64,000 nucleotides of DNA, from assembly GCF_002214485.1 (NCBI RefSeq), contig NZ_CP015102.1, positions 1,674,001 through 1,738,000 of the forward strand. Reading direction: 5' to 3'. Both the position numbers and the translations under genes were made by a program. This stretch comes from Thermococcus pacificus. Lineage in GTDB: Archaea > Methanobacteriota_B > Thermococci > Thermococcales > Thermococcaceae. The notes beneath the pieces were generated by a model. The model saw only the letters and a program-made list of their open reading frames with translations, was not told the origin of the DNA and did not search any database. Positions 8,563-17,546 of the stretch are shown here, one piece after another. Positions within the stretch are counted from its first letter, which is position 1; each line of letters begins with the position of its first letter.

Positions 8563-9320
8563 AGCCCAAGATCGGTAAGGTTGAATCCTACATTCACGAA
8601 AAGCTCGAAAGGGAAAAACTTCACTTCGTGCTCCTCGATCCGGATGACGTTGACCCCGAAACGGCTGGGAAGATAGCCGAGATGAGCGAAGAAATCGGCG
8701 TTGACGCAATAATGATAGGTGGTTCAACCGGAGCTGAGGGGGAAGTTCTGGACGGCGTCGTTAGGGCCATAAAGGAGTCCTCTTCGCTGCCGACGATACT
8801 CTTCCCGGGCTCCCACGGAGGGATAAGCAAATACGCAGACGCGATATTTTTCATGAGCCTCCTCAACTCGACGAACCCCTTCTTTATCACCGGCGCCCAG
8901 GCCCTGGGGGCGTTCCAAGTAAAGCGCTACGGCATAGAACCCATTCCAATGGCATATCTCATAGTCGAGCCCGGAGAAACCGTCGGCTGGGTCGGCGATG
9001 CGAAGCCGATACCGAGGCACAAGCCCAAGATAGCCGCTGCCTACGCCTTGGCCGGCCAGTATCTCGGTATGCGACTCGTCTACCTCGAGGCTGGAAGCGG
9101 TGCGCCACAGCCGGTGCCGCCCGAGATGATAGCGGTCGTCAAGAAAGTCATAGATGTTCCGCTGATAGTCGGCGGCGGTATACGAACCGGGGAACAGGCC
9201 AGGGCAGCCGTGAAAGCTGGGGCGGACATAATAGTAACGGGGACCGCCATAGAAAAGGCTGGCTCCATGGATAAGGCCGAGGAAAAGCTTGAGGAGCTGA
9301 ACAGGGGTATAAAGGGATGA
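8559..9320 (+). CDS. geranylgeranylglyceryl phosphate synthase
   Basis: A 253-residue TIM-barrel prenyltransferase that joins geranylgeranyl diphosphate to sn-glycerol-1-phosphate, the first committed step of archaeal ether lipids. Visible family motifs: FVLLDPDDVDP near the N-terminus (Mg/diphosphate), DAIMIGGSTGAEG, the YLEAGSGA loop binding the phosphate of glycerol-1-phosphate, and LIVGGGIRTGEQARAAVKAG near the C-terminus. Length is normal for the family. Translationally coupled to the DUF123 gene. Confidence 0.95.
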   Translation: MKPKIGKVESYIHEKLEREKLHFVLLDPDDVDPETAGKIAEMSEEIGVDAIMIGGSTGAEGEVLDGVVRAIKESSSLPTILFPGSHGGISKYADAIFFMSLLNSTNPFFITGAQALGAFQVKRYGIEPIPMAYLIVEPGETVGWVGDAKPIPRHKPKIAAAYALAGQYLGMRLVYLEAGSGAPQPVPPEMIAVVKKVIDVPLIVGGGIRTGEQARAAVKAGADIIVTGTAIEKAGSMDKAEEKLEELNRGIKG

Positions 9321-9323
9321 GGC

Positions 9324-9563
9324 TCAGGCCTCGGAGAGAACCTTAAAGGTTATCCTTCCGTTCTTGATTATCTTTTTGAGCTCCGAGAGGAGCTTTGGGG
9401 CGTCGTCCTCGACGATCTCCATCCTGATCTCGCTGATGCCATTAGAGGTGGGCGGGAGGAAGTGTATGTCCCTAATCTTGCCCCTAACCTTGGAATATAA
9501 ACGGCTTAGAATCTTTCCCCTCCCCTCGTAGGGCAATTTTATGTCGAGTTCAACAATTTGCAT
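9324..9563 (-). CDS. small conserved hypothetical protein, 79 aa
   Basis: A small protein beginning MQIVELDIKLPYEGRGKILS with alternating strands and helices and ending FKVLSEA, compatible with a ferredoxin-like/ACT-type fold (beta-alpha-beta-beta-alpha-beta), though no family is recognised. The ATG at 9563 is preferred to a GTG at 9572 because that GTG is part of the ribosome-binding site (GGTGAT). It converges on the GGGP synthase gene with 3 nt between stops. Confidence 0.65.
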   Translation of the reverse strand: MQIVELDIKLPYEGRGKILSRLYSKVRGKIRDIHFLPPTSNGISEIRMEIVEDDAPKLLSELKKIIKNGRITFKVLSEA

Positions 9564-9637
9564 GTCTATCACCGCATTATTCTATGAAAAAAGCCCCATA
9601 AAACCTTTTTCATGAACGGGAATTATTGGTTCCTTTA

Positions 9638-9649
9638 GAGAATATTCTC
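9638..9649. repeat. 12-bp perfect palindrome in a divergent promoter region
   Basis: GAGAATATTCTC lies between the divergent 79-aa gene and the M55 aminopeptidase gene, about 65 nt upstream of the latter. Such a perfect dyad could be an operator, but no regulator is identified. Confidence 0.4.
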
Positions 9650-9714
9650 CTAGGTTATACGAGGTTCCGAAAGATTTATCCCTTACCACTTCGATTTACA
9701 TCGTGGTGAAACTC

Positions 9715-10557
9715 ATGCGCGCATTTATCTCCCTCGACCTTGAGGGGTTGCCGTACATAGTCAGCAGGGAGCACCTCTTCGTCAAGGGAGCCCTGTACGC
9801 TGAGGCGAGGAGGATAGCGACTGAGATCGTAAAAACCCTTGCCAGAGCGCTCCACGAGAACGGTTTTGACGAAGTTGTAGTGGCCGACAGCCACGGGCCG
9901 ATGGTGAACGTCCTGCCGGAGGAGATGCCGGAGTATGTCGAGCTCGTCAGAGGCTTTCCGAGGCCGCTGAGCATGGTGGCCTTCGCGAAGGGGAGCGACG
10001 CGGCCCTCTTCCTGGGCTACCACGCCAAGGCTGGCACTGGCTACGCCACCTTCGACCACACATACAGTGGGGCGAGCGTGGACAGGCTCGAGATAAACGG
10101 CGTGGAGGTGAGCGAGTTCCTTCTGAACTCTTACCTCCTCGGGAGCTGGGGAATCCCCGTCATCCTCGTGGGGGGAGACAGGAGGCTCATAGAGACAGAC
10201 GTGAGGAACCACGCCCCGTGGGTCGTTGGAATTCCCTTCAAGGAAGCGTCCTCGCGCTACGCCGCCAAGAGCCCCAGCATGGCGAGGGTAAAGGGCATGC
10301 TCGAGGCAGGCGTGAGGGAGGCGGTTGAAAGGCTGAAAACTGGGAAAGCAAAGCCATTGGTAACCGAAGAACCTGTACACGTTATCCTGCGCTTCTTGAA
10401 CAGCGCCTTTGCCGACGCGGCCGAGCTCCTGCCGGCAGTGAAGCGCGTCGATGGAAAGACCGTGGAGTTCGAGGCGGAAAAGGTTGAAGACGCATACAGG
10501 ATATTCGAGCTCCTTACCCTGGCTGCCGCCGGCGTTAACGCAGTGGTCACGAGGTAA
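9715..10557 (+). CDS. M55 family D-aminopeptidase (DppA-like)
   Basis: A 280-residue zinc peptidase of the DppA family, which in Bacillus removes N-terminal D-amino acids from small peptides. The metal ligands can be followed: Asp8 and Glu10 in ISLDLEGLPYI, His60 in ADSHGPMVN, His103 in GYHAKAG; FDHTYSG follows. Start at 9715 is preferred over GTG codons at 9703-9706 because GGTGA sits there as a ribosome-binding site. Monocistronic, with an AT-rich box near 9673. Substrate in an archaeon lacking murein is probably free peptides, by inference. Confidence 0.9.
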   Translation: MRAFISLDLEGLPYIVSREHLFVKGALYAEARRIATEIVKTLARALHENGFDEVVVADSHGPMVNVLPEEMPEYVELVRGFPRPLSMVAFAKGSDAALFLGYHAKAGTGYATFDHTYSGASVDRLEINGVEVSEFLLNSYLLGSWGIPVILVGGDRRLIETDVRNHAPWVVGIPFKEASSRYAAKSPSMARVKGMLEAGVREAVERLKTGKAKPLVTEEPVHVILRFLNSAFADAAELLPAVKRVDGKTVEFEAEKVEDAYRIFELLTLAAAGVNAVVTR

Positions 10558-10588
10558 AGCTTAAGTTACGGAGGTGCAAAAGGGTAAC

Positions 10589-10657
10589 GCCCCCGGGAAA
10601 CCGCGGGGGATGAGCGCCTCGGCGAGCCGTGAGTCCCCTTCGCTCCCCGGGGGCACA
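10589..10657 (+). ncRNA. predicted H/ACA box guide RNA (single hairpin)
   Basis: All parts of an archaeal H/ACA guide can be traced. A perfect 9-bp lower stem (GCCCCCGGG 10589-10597 with CCCGGGGGC 10646-10654) is followed at once by ACA (10655-10657). Inside is an asymmetric pocket, AAACCGC (about 10598-10604) and TTCGCTC (10639-10645), then an upper stem (GGGGA 10606-10610 with TCCCC 10634-10638). Next comes a K-turn: TGA 10611-10613 faces TGA 10630-10632, able to form tandem G-A pairs. A CGC/GCG mini-hairpin closes the apex. The 16-nt distance from upper stem to ACA fits the 14-16 nt rule. It lies between two convergent genes. The RNA would direct pseudouridylation of a target resembling GAGCGAA-UN-GCGGUUU, which I could not locate without rRNA sequence. 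Confidence 0.8.
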
Positions 10658-10694
10658 GCTCACCTGAGTGCCCAATTAAGTCAAGTAGTGGGGC

Positions 10695-11990
10695 TCAGTA
10701 GCGGTAGTCCGAATAGCCGTCGAAGTAGTTTTTCCTTCCGCCCTTCTTGCTCCTTCCATTGTTTCTCTTTCCGCTGCCACTGCCGTAATTCCTGGAGCGG
10801 CTGGAGTTTCTGGAGTAGTTCCTTGAACCGGGATGTCCCTGGCTCCTCTCGTACCTCTCGCGGTACTCGCGCGGTATCTCCTCGCTCAACTCCGACTTCC
10901 TAATCTCGACGCCCGCCTGCTGGGCGATGTAGCGGAGCCTTCTGAACTCGCCGGGCATGATGAATGTTACAGCCCTTCCCTTTTTGCCCATCCTACCTGT
11001 CCTGCCTATCCTGTGGACGTAGTCTTCAGCCGTCATGGGCAGGGAGTAGTTGACGATGTGGCTGATGTCCTGCACGTCAAGGCCCCTCGCGGCGACGTCG
11101 GTAGCGACCAAAACTTTTGTCTTCTTGTTCTTGAAGCGCCAGAAGGTCCTCTCCCTGGCGGCTTGGCTCATGTCGCCGTTTAAAGCCTCGGCCCTGTAGC
11201 CGTTGCTCCTAAGCCTCTCGCTCAGCTCATGCGTTTCCCTCTTTGTGGCGCAGAAGACTATGCCGTAAAAGTCCTCGTTGCCGTCGAGTATCTTCTTCAG
11301 CACAGTGAACTTTCTGGCCGGGACTACCTCAAGGTACTCCTGGTCGACCATCTCGGGCACAAGCTCGTCGCTGCTGACGCTTATGACCTCATAATCACCC
11401 ATGTAGCGCCTGGCAAGCCTCTTGATCTCGGGCGGCATAGTTGCCGAGAACATGAGAACCCTCTTCTGCTCCGGCGTCTCCCTGAATATCGCCTCGATGT
11501 CGTCTATGAAGCCCATGTCGAGCATCCTGTCGGCCTCGTCGAGGATGAAGAACTTAACGCCGCTCAGATCAAGGGTGCCGCGCCTTATGTGGTCGAGAAC
11601 CCTTCCGGGGGTTCCAACAACAACGTGGGTGCCCCTCTCAAGGGCCCTTATCTGCGGGCCTATCGGCTGGCCGCCGTAGACCGCGTAGACGTAAACCCTC
11701 TTCCTCCCGCGGAGGCTCTTGATCTCGTCCGCCACCTGGAGGGCTAATTCCCTCGTCGGGGTAAGGATTATCGCCTGGACTCCCCTCTCCCTCGGGTCAA
11801 TCGCCTCGATTATCGGAAGCGCAAAAGCTGCTGTCTTTCCAGTTCCGGTCTGGGACTGGCCGATTATATCTGTCTCCCCGCTCAAAAGACGCGGTATGAC
11901 CTCCCTCTGGATGTCGGTTGGCTGTGAGAAGCCTTTTTGCCTTACCGCCACTAACGTGGCCTCAGATAAACCCAATTTTTCAAAACTCAT
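10695..11990 (-). CDS. DEAD-box RNA helicase with basic low-complexity tail
   Basis: A 431-residue DEAD-box helicase. The Q motif (KGFSQPTDIQ), Walker A (SQTGTGKT), DEAD motif (LDEADRML), SAT motif (MFSATMPPEI), and HRIGRTGRMG motif VI are all intact. Residues from about 385 on are an Arg/Ser/Asn/Gly-rich tail (for example NYSRNSSRSRNYGSGSG) ending YFDGYSDYRY, expected to bind RNA non-specifically. Likely functions in RNA or ribosome remodelling. It stands alone, upstream of which tRNA-Lys lies on the same strand. Confidence 0.95.
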   Translation of the reverse strand: MSFEKLGLSEATLVAVRQKGFSQPTDIQREVIPRLLSGETDIIGQSQTGTGKTAAFALPIIEAIDPRERGVQAIILTPTRELALQVADEIKSLRGRKRVYVYAVYGGQPIGPQIRALERGTHVVVGTPGRVLDHIRRGTLDLSGVKFFILDEADRMLDMGFIDDIEAIFRETPEQKRVLMFSATMPPEIKRLARRYMGDYEVISVSSDELVPEMVDQEYLEVVPARKFTVLKKILDGNEDFYGIVFCATKRETHELSERLRSNGYRAEALNGDMSQAARERTFWRFKNKKTKVLVATDVAARGLDVQDISHIVNYSLPMTAEDYVHRIGRTGRMGKKGRAVTFIMPGEFRRLRYIAQQAGVEIRKSELSEEIPREYRERYERSQGHPGSRNYSRNSSRSRNYGSGSGKRNNGRSKKGGRKNYFDGYSDYRY

Positions 11991-12059
11991 TTTCCTAACT
12001 CCTTACGTTGCTCAAACGCATTCCTTCTCAAACGGAACGCGCCGAGAAGAAACGCGATC

Positions 12060-12137
12060 TGGCGGGCCGGGGGGGATTCGAACCCCCGACCACGGGATTA
12101 AGAGTCCCGCGCTCTAACCATGCTGAGCTACCGGCCC
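12060..12137 (-). tRNA. tRNA-Lys (anticodon CTT)
   Basis: The minus strand gives GGGCCGG acceptor paired with CCGGCCC, discriminator G and an encoded CCA. The anticodon stem CGGGA/TCCCG encloses the loop CTCTTAA, hence anticodon CTT (lysine). The T-arm reads GGGGGTTCGAATCCCCC. No intron is present. It has its own TATA box (12167-12175). Confidence 0.97.
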
Positions 12138-12166
12138 TCAACCCGAAACCATAGACGGGAGGTGCA

Positions 12167-12175
12167 TTTATAAAT
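12167..12175 (-). promoter_or_regulatory. TATA box of tRNA-Lys
   Basis: ATTTATAAA on the minus strand, about 30 bases upstream of the tRNA 5' end. Confidence 0.65.
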
Positions 12176-12210
12176 TTTTCGGTCGGTTCCGGGCGCAGAG
12201 GCGACAGAAA

Positions 12211-12220
12211 AATTTATAAA
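12211..12220 (+). promoter_or_regulatory. TATA box of tRNA-Leu
   Basis: AATTTATAAA about 30 bases upstream of the mature tRNA 5' end at 12249; the element is back to back with the tRNA-Lys promoter. Confidence 0.65.
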
Positions 12221-12248
12221 GCCTCCATGAGCCTTATAGTTTGGCGAC

Positions 12249-12336
12249 GCGGGGGTTGCCAAGCCTGGTCAAAGGCGCGGGATTGAGGGTCCCGTCCCGT
12301 AGGGGTTCCGGGGTTCAAATCCCCGCCCCCGCACCA
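12249..12336 (+). tRNA. tRNA-Leu (anticodon GAG)
   Basis: Class II tRNA with a long variable arm. The acceptor GCGGGGG pairs with CCCCCGC, followed by A and encoded CCA. The anticodon stem CGGGA/TCCCG encloses TTGAGGG, anticodon GAG (leucine, CUC/CUU). T-arm CCGGGGTTCAAATCCCCG. No intron. Confidence 0.97.
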
Positions 12337-12789
12337 CAACAGCCCTTGCTTGCGCAAGCGCTGGCGGAAAATTATGTGCCTTCTCTACAATGTTCGGATT
12401 CTGAAAGGGTTTTTACTCGCTTGCTCCTTTGATGAGTGTTTCACTCCCTAAAGCGCGCCCTTAGGGCGCTGATTAAAGTTGAAACTGCTTAAAGAGTGTG
12501 GTTTAATGTTAAACCCCTTAAAACTTGCTCTTGGACAGGGCACGACTGGTCTTTTGCTCTTTTCTTCAGAAGGGCACTCTTTGATCAAACTTTACTCTGC
12601 AAAGTTTGTTTGCCGAGCAAAAGTTTCATCAAAGTTCATAGCTCCTTTGGAAAGCCATTCATGAAAGTTTTCTACTTGAAGCCCATTGTCTTGATTGTTT
12701 TGGGAGAGAACCCCCTTAGGAACTCATTTTAAAGAGGTTTACACCAAAAAGACGCCTGAGAGTGCCATAACAAAAGGAGAAGCATTCGT
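12337..12789. other. AT-rich, hairpin-rich spacer without a credible gene
   Basis: This 453-bp stretch after tRNA-Leu is poorer in GC than its surroundings and dense in dyads. GCTTGCGCAAGC (12348-12359) is a perfect palindrome, and GCGCCC-TTA-GGGCGC lies near 12455-12469. CTTTGATCAAACTTT (12579-12593) is repeated inverted, with one mismatch, at 12620-12634. CTTTTGCTC (12551-12559) pairs perfectly with GAGCAAAAG (12615-12623). Two overlapping frames of 61 and 78 codons exist but lack a ribosome-binding site and have repeat-driven composition. I take it as a non-coding or relic element; a structured RNA is possible. Confidence 0.6.
12579..12634. repeat. imperfect 15-bp inverted repeat
   Basis: CTTTGATCAAACTTT and AAAGTTTCATCAAAG are inverted copies with one mismatch, separated by 26 nt; a second pair, CTTTTGCTC/GAGCAAAAG, overlaps the right arm, so alternative foldings compete. 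Confidence 0.6.
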
Positions 12790-14721
12790 TCACTGTCCGT
12801 TCGTCCAGAACCTCCTCAGGTAGAGCCTCATCCGCCCGAGGTCAACGGGCCGCATAGTCTCGACCATCCAGTCCGGCAGGTCCTTCCTTATTCCGCGCCA
12901 GAGCAGGCGGTAGTCGAGGACGATTATGCTCCCCTTCTCCTCGGCCGAGCGGTGAACCCTTCCAGCTGCTTGAACCAGCTTTCTGTGGGCGGGAAGGAAA
13001 TAGCCGTAGTAGCGCCCTTTCTCCGGGAACTTCCTCTCGAAATAGCGTATCTGCGCCTGAACCCTCGGGGTCGGCCTCGCGTAGGGTATCCCAACTAAGA
13101 TAACCCCGTTCATCTCATCCCCGGAGTAATCCTGACCCTCGCTGTTTCTGCCCCCCATGACGCCGAGCAGAACCGCGCCGTTGCCCTTCGCGTGGGCCTT
13201 GAAAGCCCTCACGAGGGAGTCGTTCTCGGCGGATGAAACACCCTGCTTCTCAACGAACACTGCCTTCCCAGTTTCCTCAAGGCGAACCTGCAGGTTGGCC
13301 GAAAGAAGCCCTTGAAGAACCTCATACGATGCCGTAAAAACGCCGACGTTCTTGGGGATTATCTTCGCCGCCTCGACTATGTAGTCCACCATCTTCCTGT
13401 AAACCTGAAGCGACCGCTCCTCTCCGCGCGTCGAGACGTCCTTTGCAACCAACACCTGCGCGTTTTCGCTCTTTACCATGCGTGGGAACTTCTTAAGTCG
13501 GGCGTTCTCGATGCCCATAATATCCCTGAAGGCCTCAAGGGGTGTGAGTGTCCCGGACATGAAGATTGCACTCTGGACATCCCGGATGAAGCCGAGGGCC
13601 TTCGAGGGGTCGAGGGCAACGAGTTCAAGGCTCAGACCCCGGTCCCTGCTCAGAATGAAGAGGTAGTCCTCCCTCCCTATCAACGACAGCCACAGAAGGA
13701 GGAACTCACCAACGCGACCAATGTAGGAGCGCGGCGGCTTGCCCTTCTCTATCCTGTCTTCCCTTATCGAGTCCCCAACAGCAACCATGTCGTTGAGCGT
13801 CTTGACGAGCCAGCGCGTGTCGAAGTTGAGAACGCTGACGACGTGCTCGAAGACGAGTTCGGGCTGAATAGGCGTCTCCTGGACATCCTTGCTTCCAAGC
13901 TTCTCCTGGAAGAGAATCTCAAGTCCCCTGCCGAAGATGCTGAGGAAGTTTGCTATCTCGTGCTCGTTGTACTCGTCGGCCTCCTTTATGGCCCTGTTCA
14001 CAGTGTTTATGCTGATTTTGTCGCTCAAAGCCGAAATCGCCTGATCTGGAAGGTTATGGGCCTCGTCGAAAACCACTATGAGGTCGGAGTAATCCATATC
14101 GAGTGAGCTGATGAAGTTCTCCCTTATCGAGGGACTGAGGAGGTAGAGGTAGCTCGCCACTATCACATCGGCTTTCTCGGCCATACGCTTAGTCAAATCG
14201 TAGGGACAAAGTTCGAGTGTTTCGGCGTAGCTCAGAATCTCCGCTGGGTGGCTGGGGCTTTCAAGGAAGAAGCGCACAAGCTCATCAAATTCGGCCTTTT
14301 TCTTCTTCTCGTTCTCGTAGAAGGGGCACTTTCCGAGCTTCTTCAGGTTCTTGCACACAACCATGGCGGTGTAGGCATCGGTCGTGAACTGGGTGAGGTA
14401 ATTGTGGAGGCACAGCTCCTTCCTGCTCCTGAGCTCGACGCCAGAGACAGGGTTCTTCCCGCTTATGGCCTTGAGCTCCTCTACAACCCTGTCCATCTGC
14501 CTGTGGGTTCTCGCGAGGTAGAGTACCTTGTAGCCCTCTTCCTTGGCGTAGGGGAGTATCCCGGCCAAAACACTCACCGTCTTTCCGAAGCCTGTGGGAG
14601 CTTCTATTATCGCGTTCTCCCCGTTCCTAACCGCCTCTGACACCAGCTCTATGAACTCCCGCTGGTTTGGCCTCAGGCCCCTGTAGGGAAAGTACTCGAA
14701 TGCGTCGCTGGGTTCGCTCAT
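12790..14721 (-). CDS. XPD/Rad3-family DNA helicase
   Basis: A 643-residue superfamily 2 helicase of the XPD/DinG group. Walker A is IEAPTGFGKT, the DEAH box is FDEAHNLPD, and the C-terminal motifs include MSGTLTPLEAF, GGRNSEGQDY and QAAGRVHRS. Four cysteines between them (in KELCLHN, VVCKNLKKLGKCPF and LELCPYD) match the Fe-S cluster domain of XPD, so a 4Fe-4S-dependent 5'-3' helicase is expected. The start at 14721 is preferred to 14796, which would run into the divergent gene at 14771. Alone on its strand. Repair or replication-restart role is by family. Confidence 0.92.
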   Translation of the reverse strand: MSEPSDAFEYFPYRGLRPNQREFIELVSEAVRNGENAIIEAPTGFGKTVSVLAGILPYAKEEGYKVLYLARTHRQMDRVVEELKAISGKNPVSGVELRSRKELCLHNYLTQFTTDAYTAMVVCKNLKKLGKCPFYENEKKKKAEFDELVRFFLESPSHPAEILSYAETLELCPYDLTKRMAEKADVIVASYLYLLSPSIRENFISSLDMDYSDLIVVFDEAHNLPDQAISALSDKISINTVNRAIKEADEYNEHEIANFLSIFGRGLEILFQEKLGSKDVQETPIQPELVFEHVVSVLNFDTRWLVKTLNDMVAVGDSIREDRIEKGKPPRSYIGRVGEFLLLWLSLIGREDYLFILSRDRGLSLELVALDPSKALGFIRDVQSAIFMSGTLTPLEAFRDIMGIENARLKKFPRMVKSENAQVLVAKDVSTRGEERSLQVYRKMVDYIVEAAKIIPKNVGVFTASYEVLQGLLSANLQVRLEETGKAVFVEKQGVSSAENDSLVRAFKAHAKGNGAVLLGVMGGRNSEGQDYSGDEMNGVILVGIPYARPTPRVQAQIRYFERKFPEKGRYYGYFLPAHRKLVQAAGRVHRSAEEKGSIIVLDYRLLWRGIRKDLPDWMVETMRPVDLGRMRLYLRRFWTNGQ

Positions 14722-14770
14722 GGGAAAGAGTTTTAACGGCTCTCTTTTAACTTTTCCCCAGGTGGAAATA

Positions 14771-15037
14771 ATGGACGAGAGAACTAGCAGGCTCATTGAA
14801 TATACGGCTGAGGCTCTCCTAGTCTCTTGGCTGAGCTACCTGTTCTTCTACCAGAACTACCTCCTCTACAGATGGCACCGCGGGCTTCCGCTGCCCTCAA
14901 AGACCCCGTTCATTATCGCGGGGATAATCGTGGGAGCGTTGCTGTTCTTGTACGAATGGTTCAAGTTCGAGAGGGAACTTGAAAAAAAGCACCGCACTGC
15001 CTCGGAATCGGCCGCCCCGGACGTTTCAATGGATTAG
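14771..15037 (+). CDS. small two-TM membrane protein, 88 aa
   Basis: Not a named family. Residues 13-32 (ALLVSWLSYLFFYQNYLLY) and 48-62 (IIAGIIVGALLFLYEW) are two membrane segments joined by a short basic loop; the tail is charged (KFERELEKKHRT). The ATG at 14771 follows GGTGGAAATA and is used in place of an upstream frame start at 14720, which would overlap the helicase start. It shares a short divergent promoter with the helicase gene. Confidence 0.7.
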   Translation: MDERTSRLIEYTAEALLVSWLSYLFFYQNYLLYRWHRGLPLPSKTPFIIAGIIVGALLFLYEWFKFERELEKKHRTASESAAPDVSMD

Positions 15038-15107
15038 AGCTCAATCCCCACAAACAGCACTCCCGAGGAAAAGCCGGGGGAAAGGAGCACGGGGAGCAGC
15101 GGAGATA

Positions 15108-15490
15108 TCACTCGCTAACCTCCACCATGTAATCCCCCTTTGGGTTCATCCCCCAAACTCGTCCTCCCCAACTTCAAGAACGTTCTTATCGACCTCTGTT
15201 ATGAGGCTCTCAGACTCCGACTCGTACTCTACTCCCCTCACAATGTTGTTCTCAACGGCGACGATGAACCTGCTCCTGCCGTTTTTCCCGGTCAGCTTAA
15301 AGCTGGAGGCACCCAAGTTGAAGCGGACGTACCTGAGCGTGTGCGGGAGCAGGGACGGGCTGAAGTCCCGTATCACAAAGTTTCTCGGGGAACAACGGTC
15401 CTCGTGGCCACTATGTGGTAGCTCTCCGCCAGAAAAGCCAGCTTCCTGCCGAGTCCCCGCCGATTTTTAAAGTTGGCGGAGGGGAAGGAA
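15108..15490 (-). pseudogene. decayed gene with at least two frameshifts
   Basis: Three overlapping minus-strand frames carry protein-like sequence that joins end to end. First comes GRKLAFLAESYHIVATRTVV (stop near 15380), then in the next frame VIRDFSPSLLPHTLRYVRFN onward to LITEVDKNVLEVGEDEFGG, then in a third frame NPKGDYMVEVSE, which stops at 15108-15110. Each junction needs one frame change. No ATG with a ribosome-binding site is seen at the 5' end. The parent family is not recognised; the middle part (SSFKLTGKNGRSRFIVAVEN) is strand-rich. A sequencing error cannot be excluded for either junction, but two in one small gene argue for decay. The rest of the 15038-15507 interval shows nothing else convincing. 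Confidence 0.5.
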
Positions 15491-15507
15491 GAACAGAAGG
15501 GGAGAAA

Positions 15508-16698
<1,191 letters not shown>

Positions 16699-16771
16699 TC
16701 ACAGCGCACCTGTCGAGCCACCGTTTAGGAGTACCTTAAAGTTAAAAACGCCTTCCGGCCTAATACCGTCC

Positions 16772-17497
16772 ATGAGAAAGCCCGTACTGCTGGAGCTCAA
16801 CGTCGTCCCCTGCACTTTCATCGAGAGGCTCAACCGCTTCGTCGCTTTGGTTGATGTCAAAGGGGAAACCAGAAAAGCTCTTATCACAAACACCGGCCGC
16901 TTGGAAGAGTTCATGACCCCCGGTAGGAAGGCATTCTGCACCCCGAAGAGCGGGGGAAAGACGGACTTTGTCCTGGTGGCTTTTGAGGACCTGGGCGGAA
17001 GGGGTGCGGTGATAGACACTAGGACCCAGGCCAAAGCCTTCGAAAGGGCCCTTGAGCTAAACCTCGTCCCATGGCTCAAAGACTGCAGGATAAAGCGAAA
17101 GGAGGTACGGACTGGGAAGTCCCGCCTCGATTACCTCTTCGAGTGCCCCGACGGGGAGATCCACGCTGAAATGAAGAGCGCCGTGCTGAGGGGTGGAGAT
17201 AGGGGAGAGTACGCCATGTACCCGGACTGTCCCTCAACGCGGGGCCAGAAGCATATAAGGGAGCTTATAGGACTCTCAAAGGAAGGCAAGAGGACGATGA
17301 TATTCTTCATCGGGGCGATGCCGGGGGTGGAGAAGTTCACACCCTACGAAAAGGGAGACCCGGAGATAGCGCGCCTTCTGAAAGAGGCTAGGAAGGCCGG
17401 AGTTGAAATCCATGCCTTGAGCATCTCACTCCTCCCGGACGGCAGGGTAGTCCTTGAGAGACCGAGCCTTGAGGTCGAGCTGAGGGAGGATTTTTAA
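16772..17497 (+). CDS. sfsA: SfsA family protein (predicted nuclease)
   Basis: A 241-residue SfsA homologue: an N-terminal OB-like domain (FIERLNRFVALVDVKGETRK, ITNTGRLEEFMTPGRKAFC), then a restriction-endonuclease-like core with RLDYLFECPDGEIHAEMKSA, followed by PDCPSTRGQKHIREL, where the Glu/Asp-rich PD-(D/E)xK-like residues lie. SfsA was named from an E. coli sugar-fermentation phenotype and later annotated as a DNA/RNA nuclease; role in archaea is not established. Full length. Single gene with an AT-rich box (TTAAAGTTAAAAACG) upstream. Confidence 0.9.
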   Translation: MRKPVLLELNVVPCTFIERLNRFVALVDVKGETRKALITNTGRLEEFMTPGRKAFCTPKSGGKTDFVLVAFEDLGGRGAVIDTRTQAKAFERALELNLVPWLKDCRIKRKEVRTGKSRLDYLFECPDGEIHAEMKSAVLRGGDRGEYAMYPDCPSTRGQKHIRELIGLSKEGKRTMIFFIGAMPGVEKFTPYEKGDPEIARLLKEARKAGVEIHALSISLLPDGRVVLERPSLEVELREDF

Positions 17498-17546
17498 AGA
17501 TCACACCCCACTTTTCAAAGGGGAAAGGCCCCATGAGGTGATGGGA

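Noticed and set aside
12479-12732. Two short frames in the spacer after tRNA-Leu
   Set aside because: No ribosome-binding site, overlapping each other, composition dictated by inverted repeats.
13312-14106. 264-codon plus frame inside the XPD helicase gene
   Set aside because: Shadow frame of a conserved helicase, without start signals.
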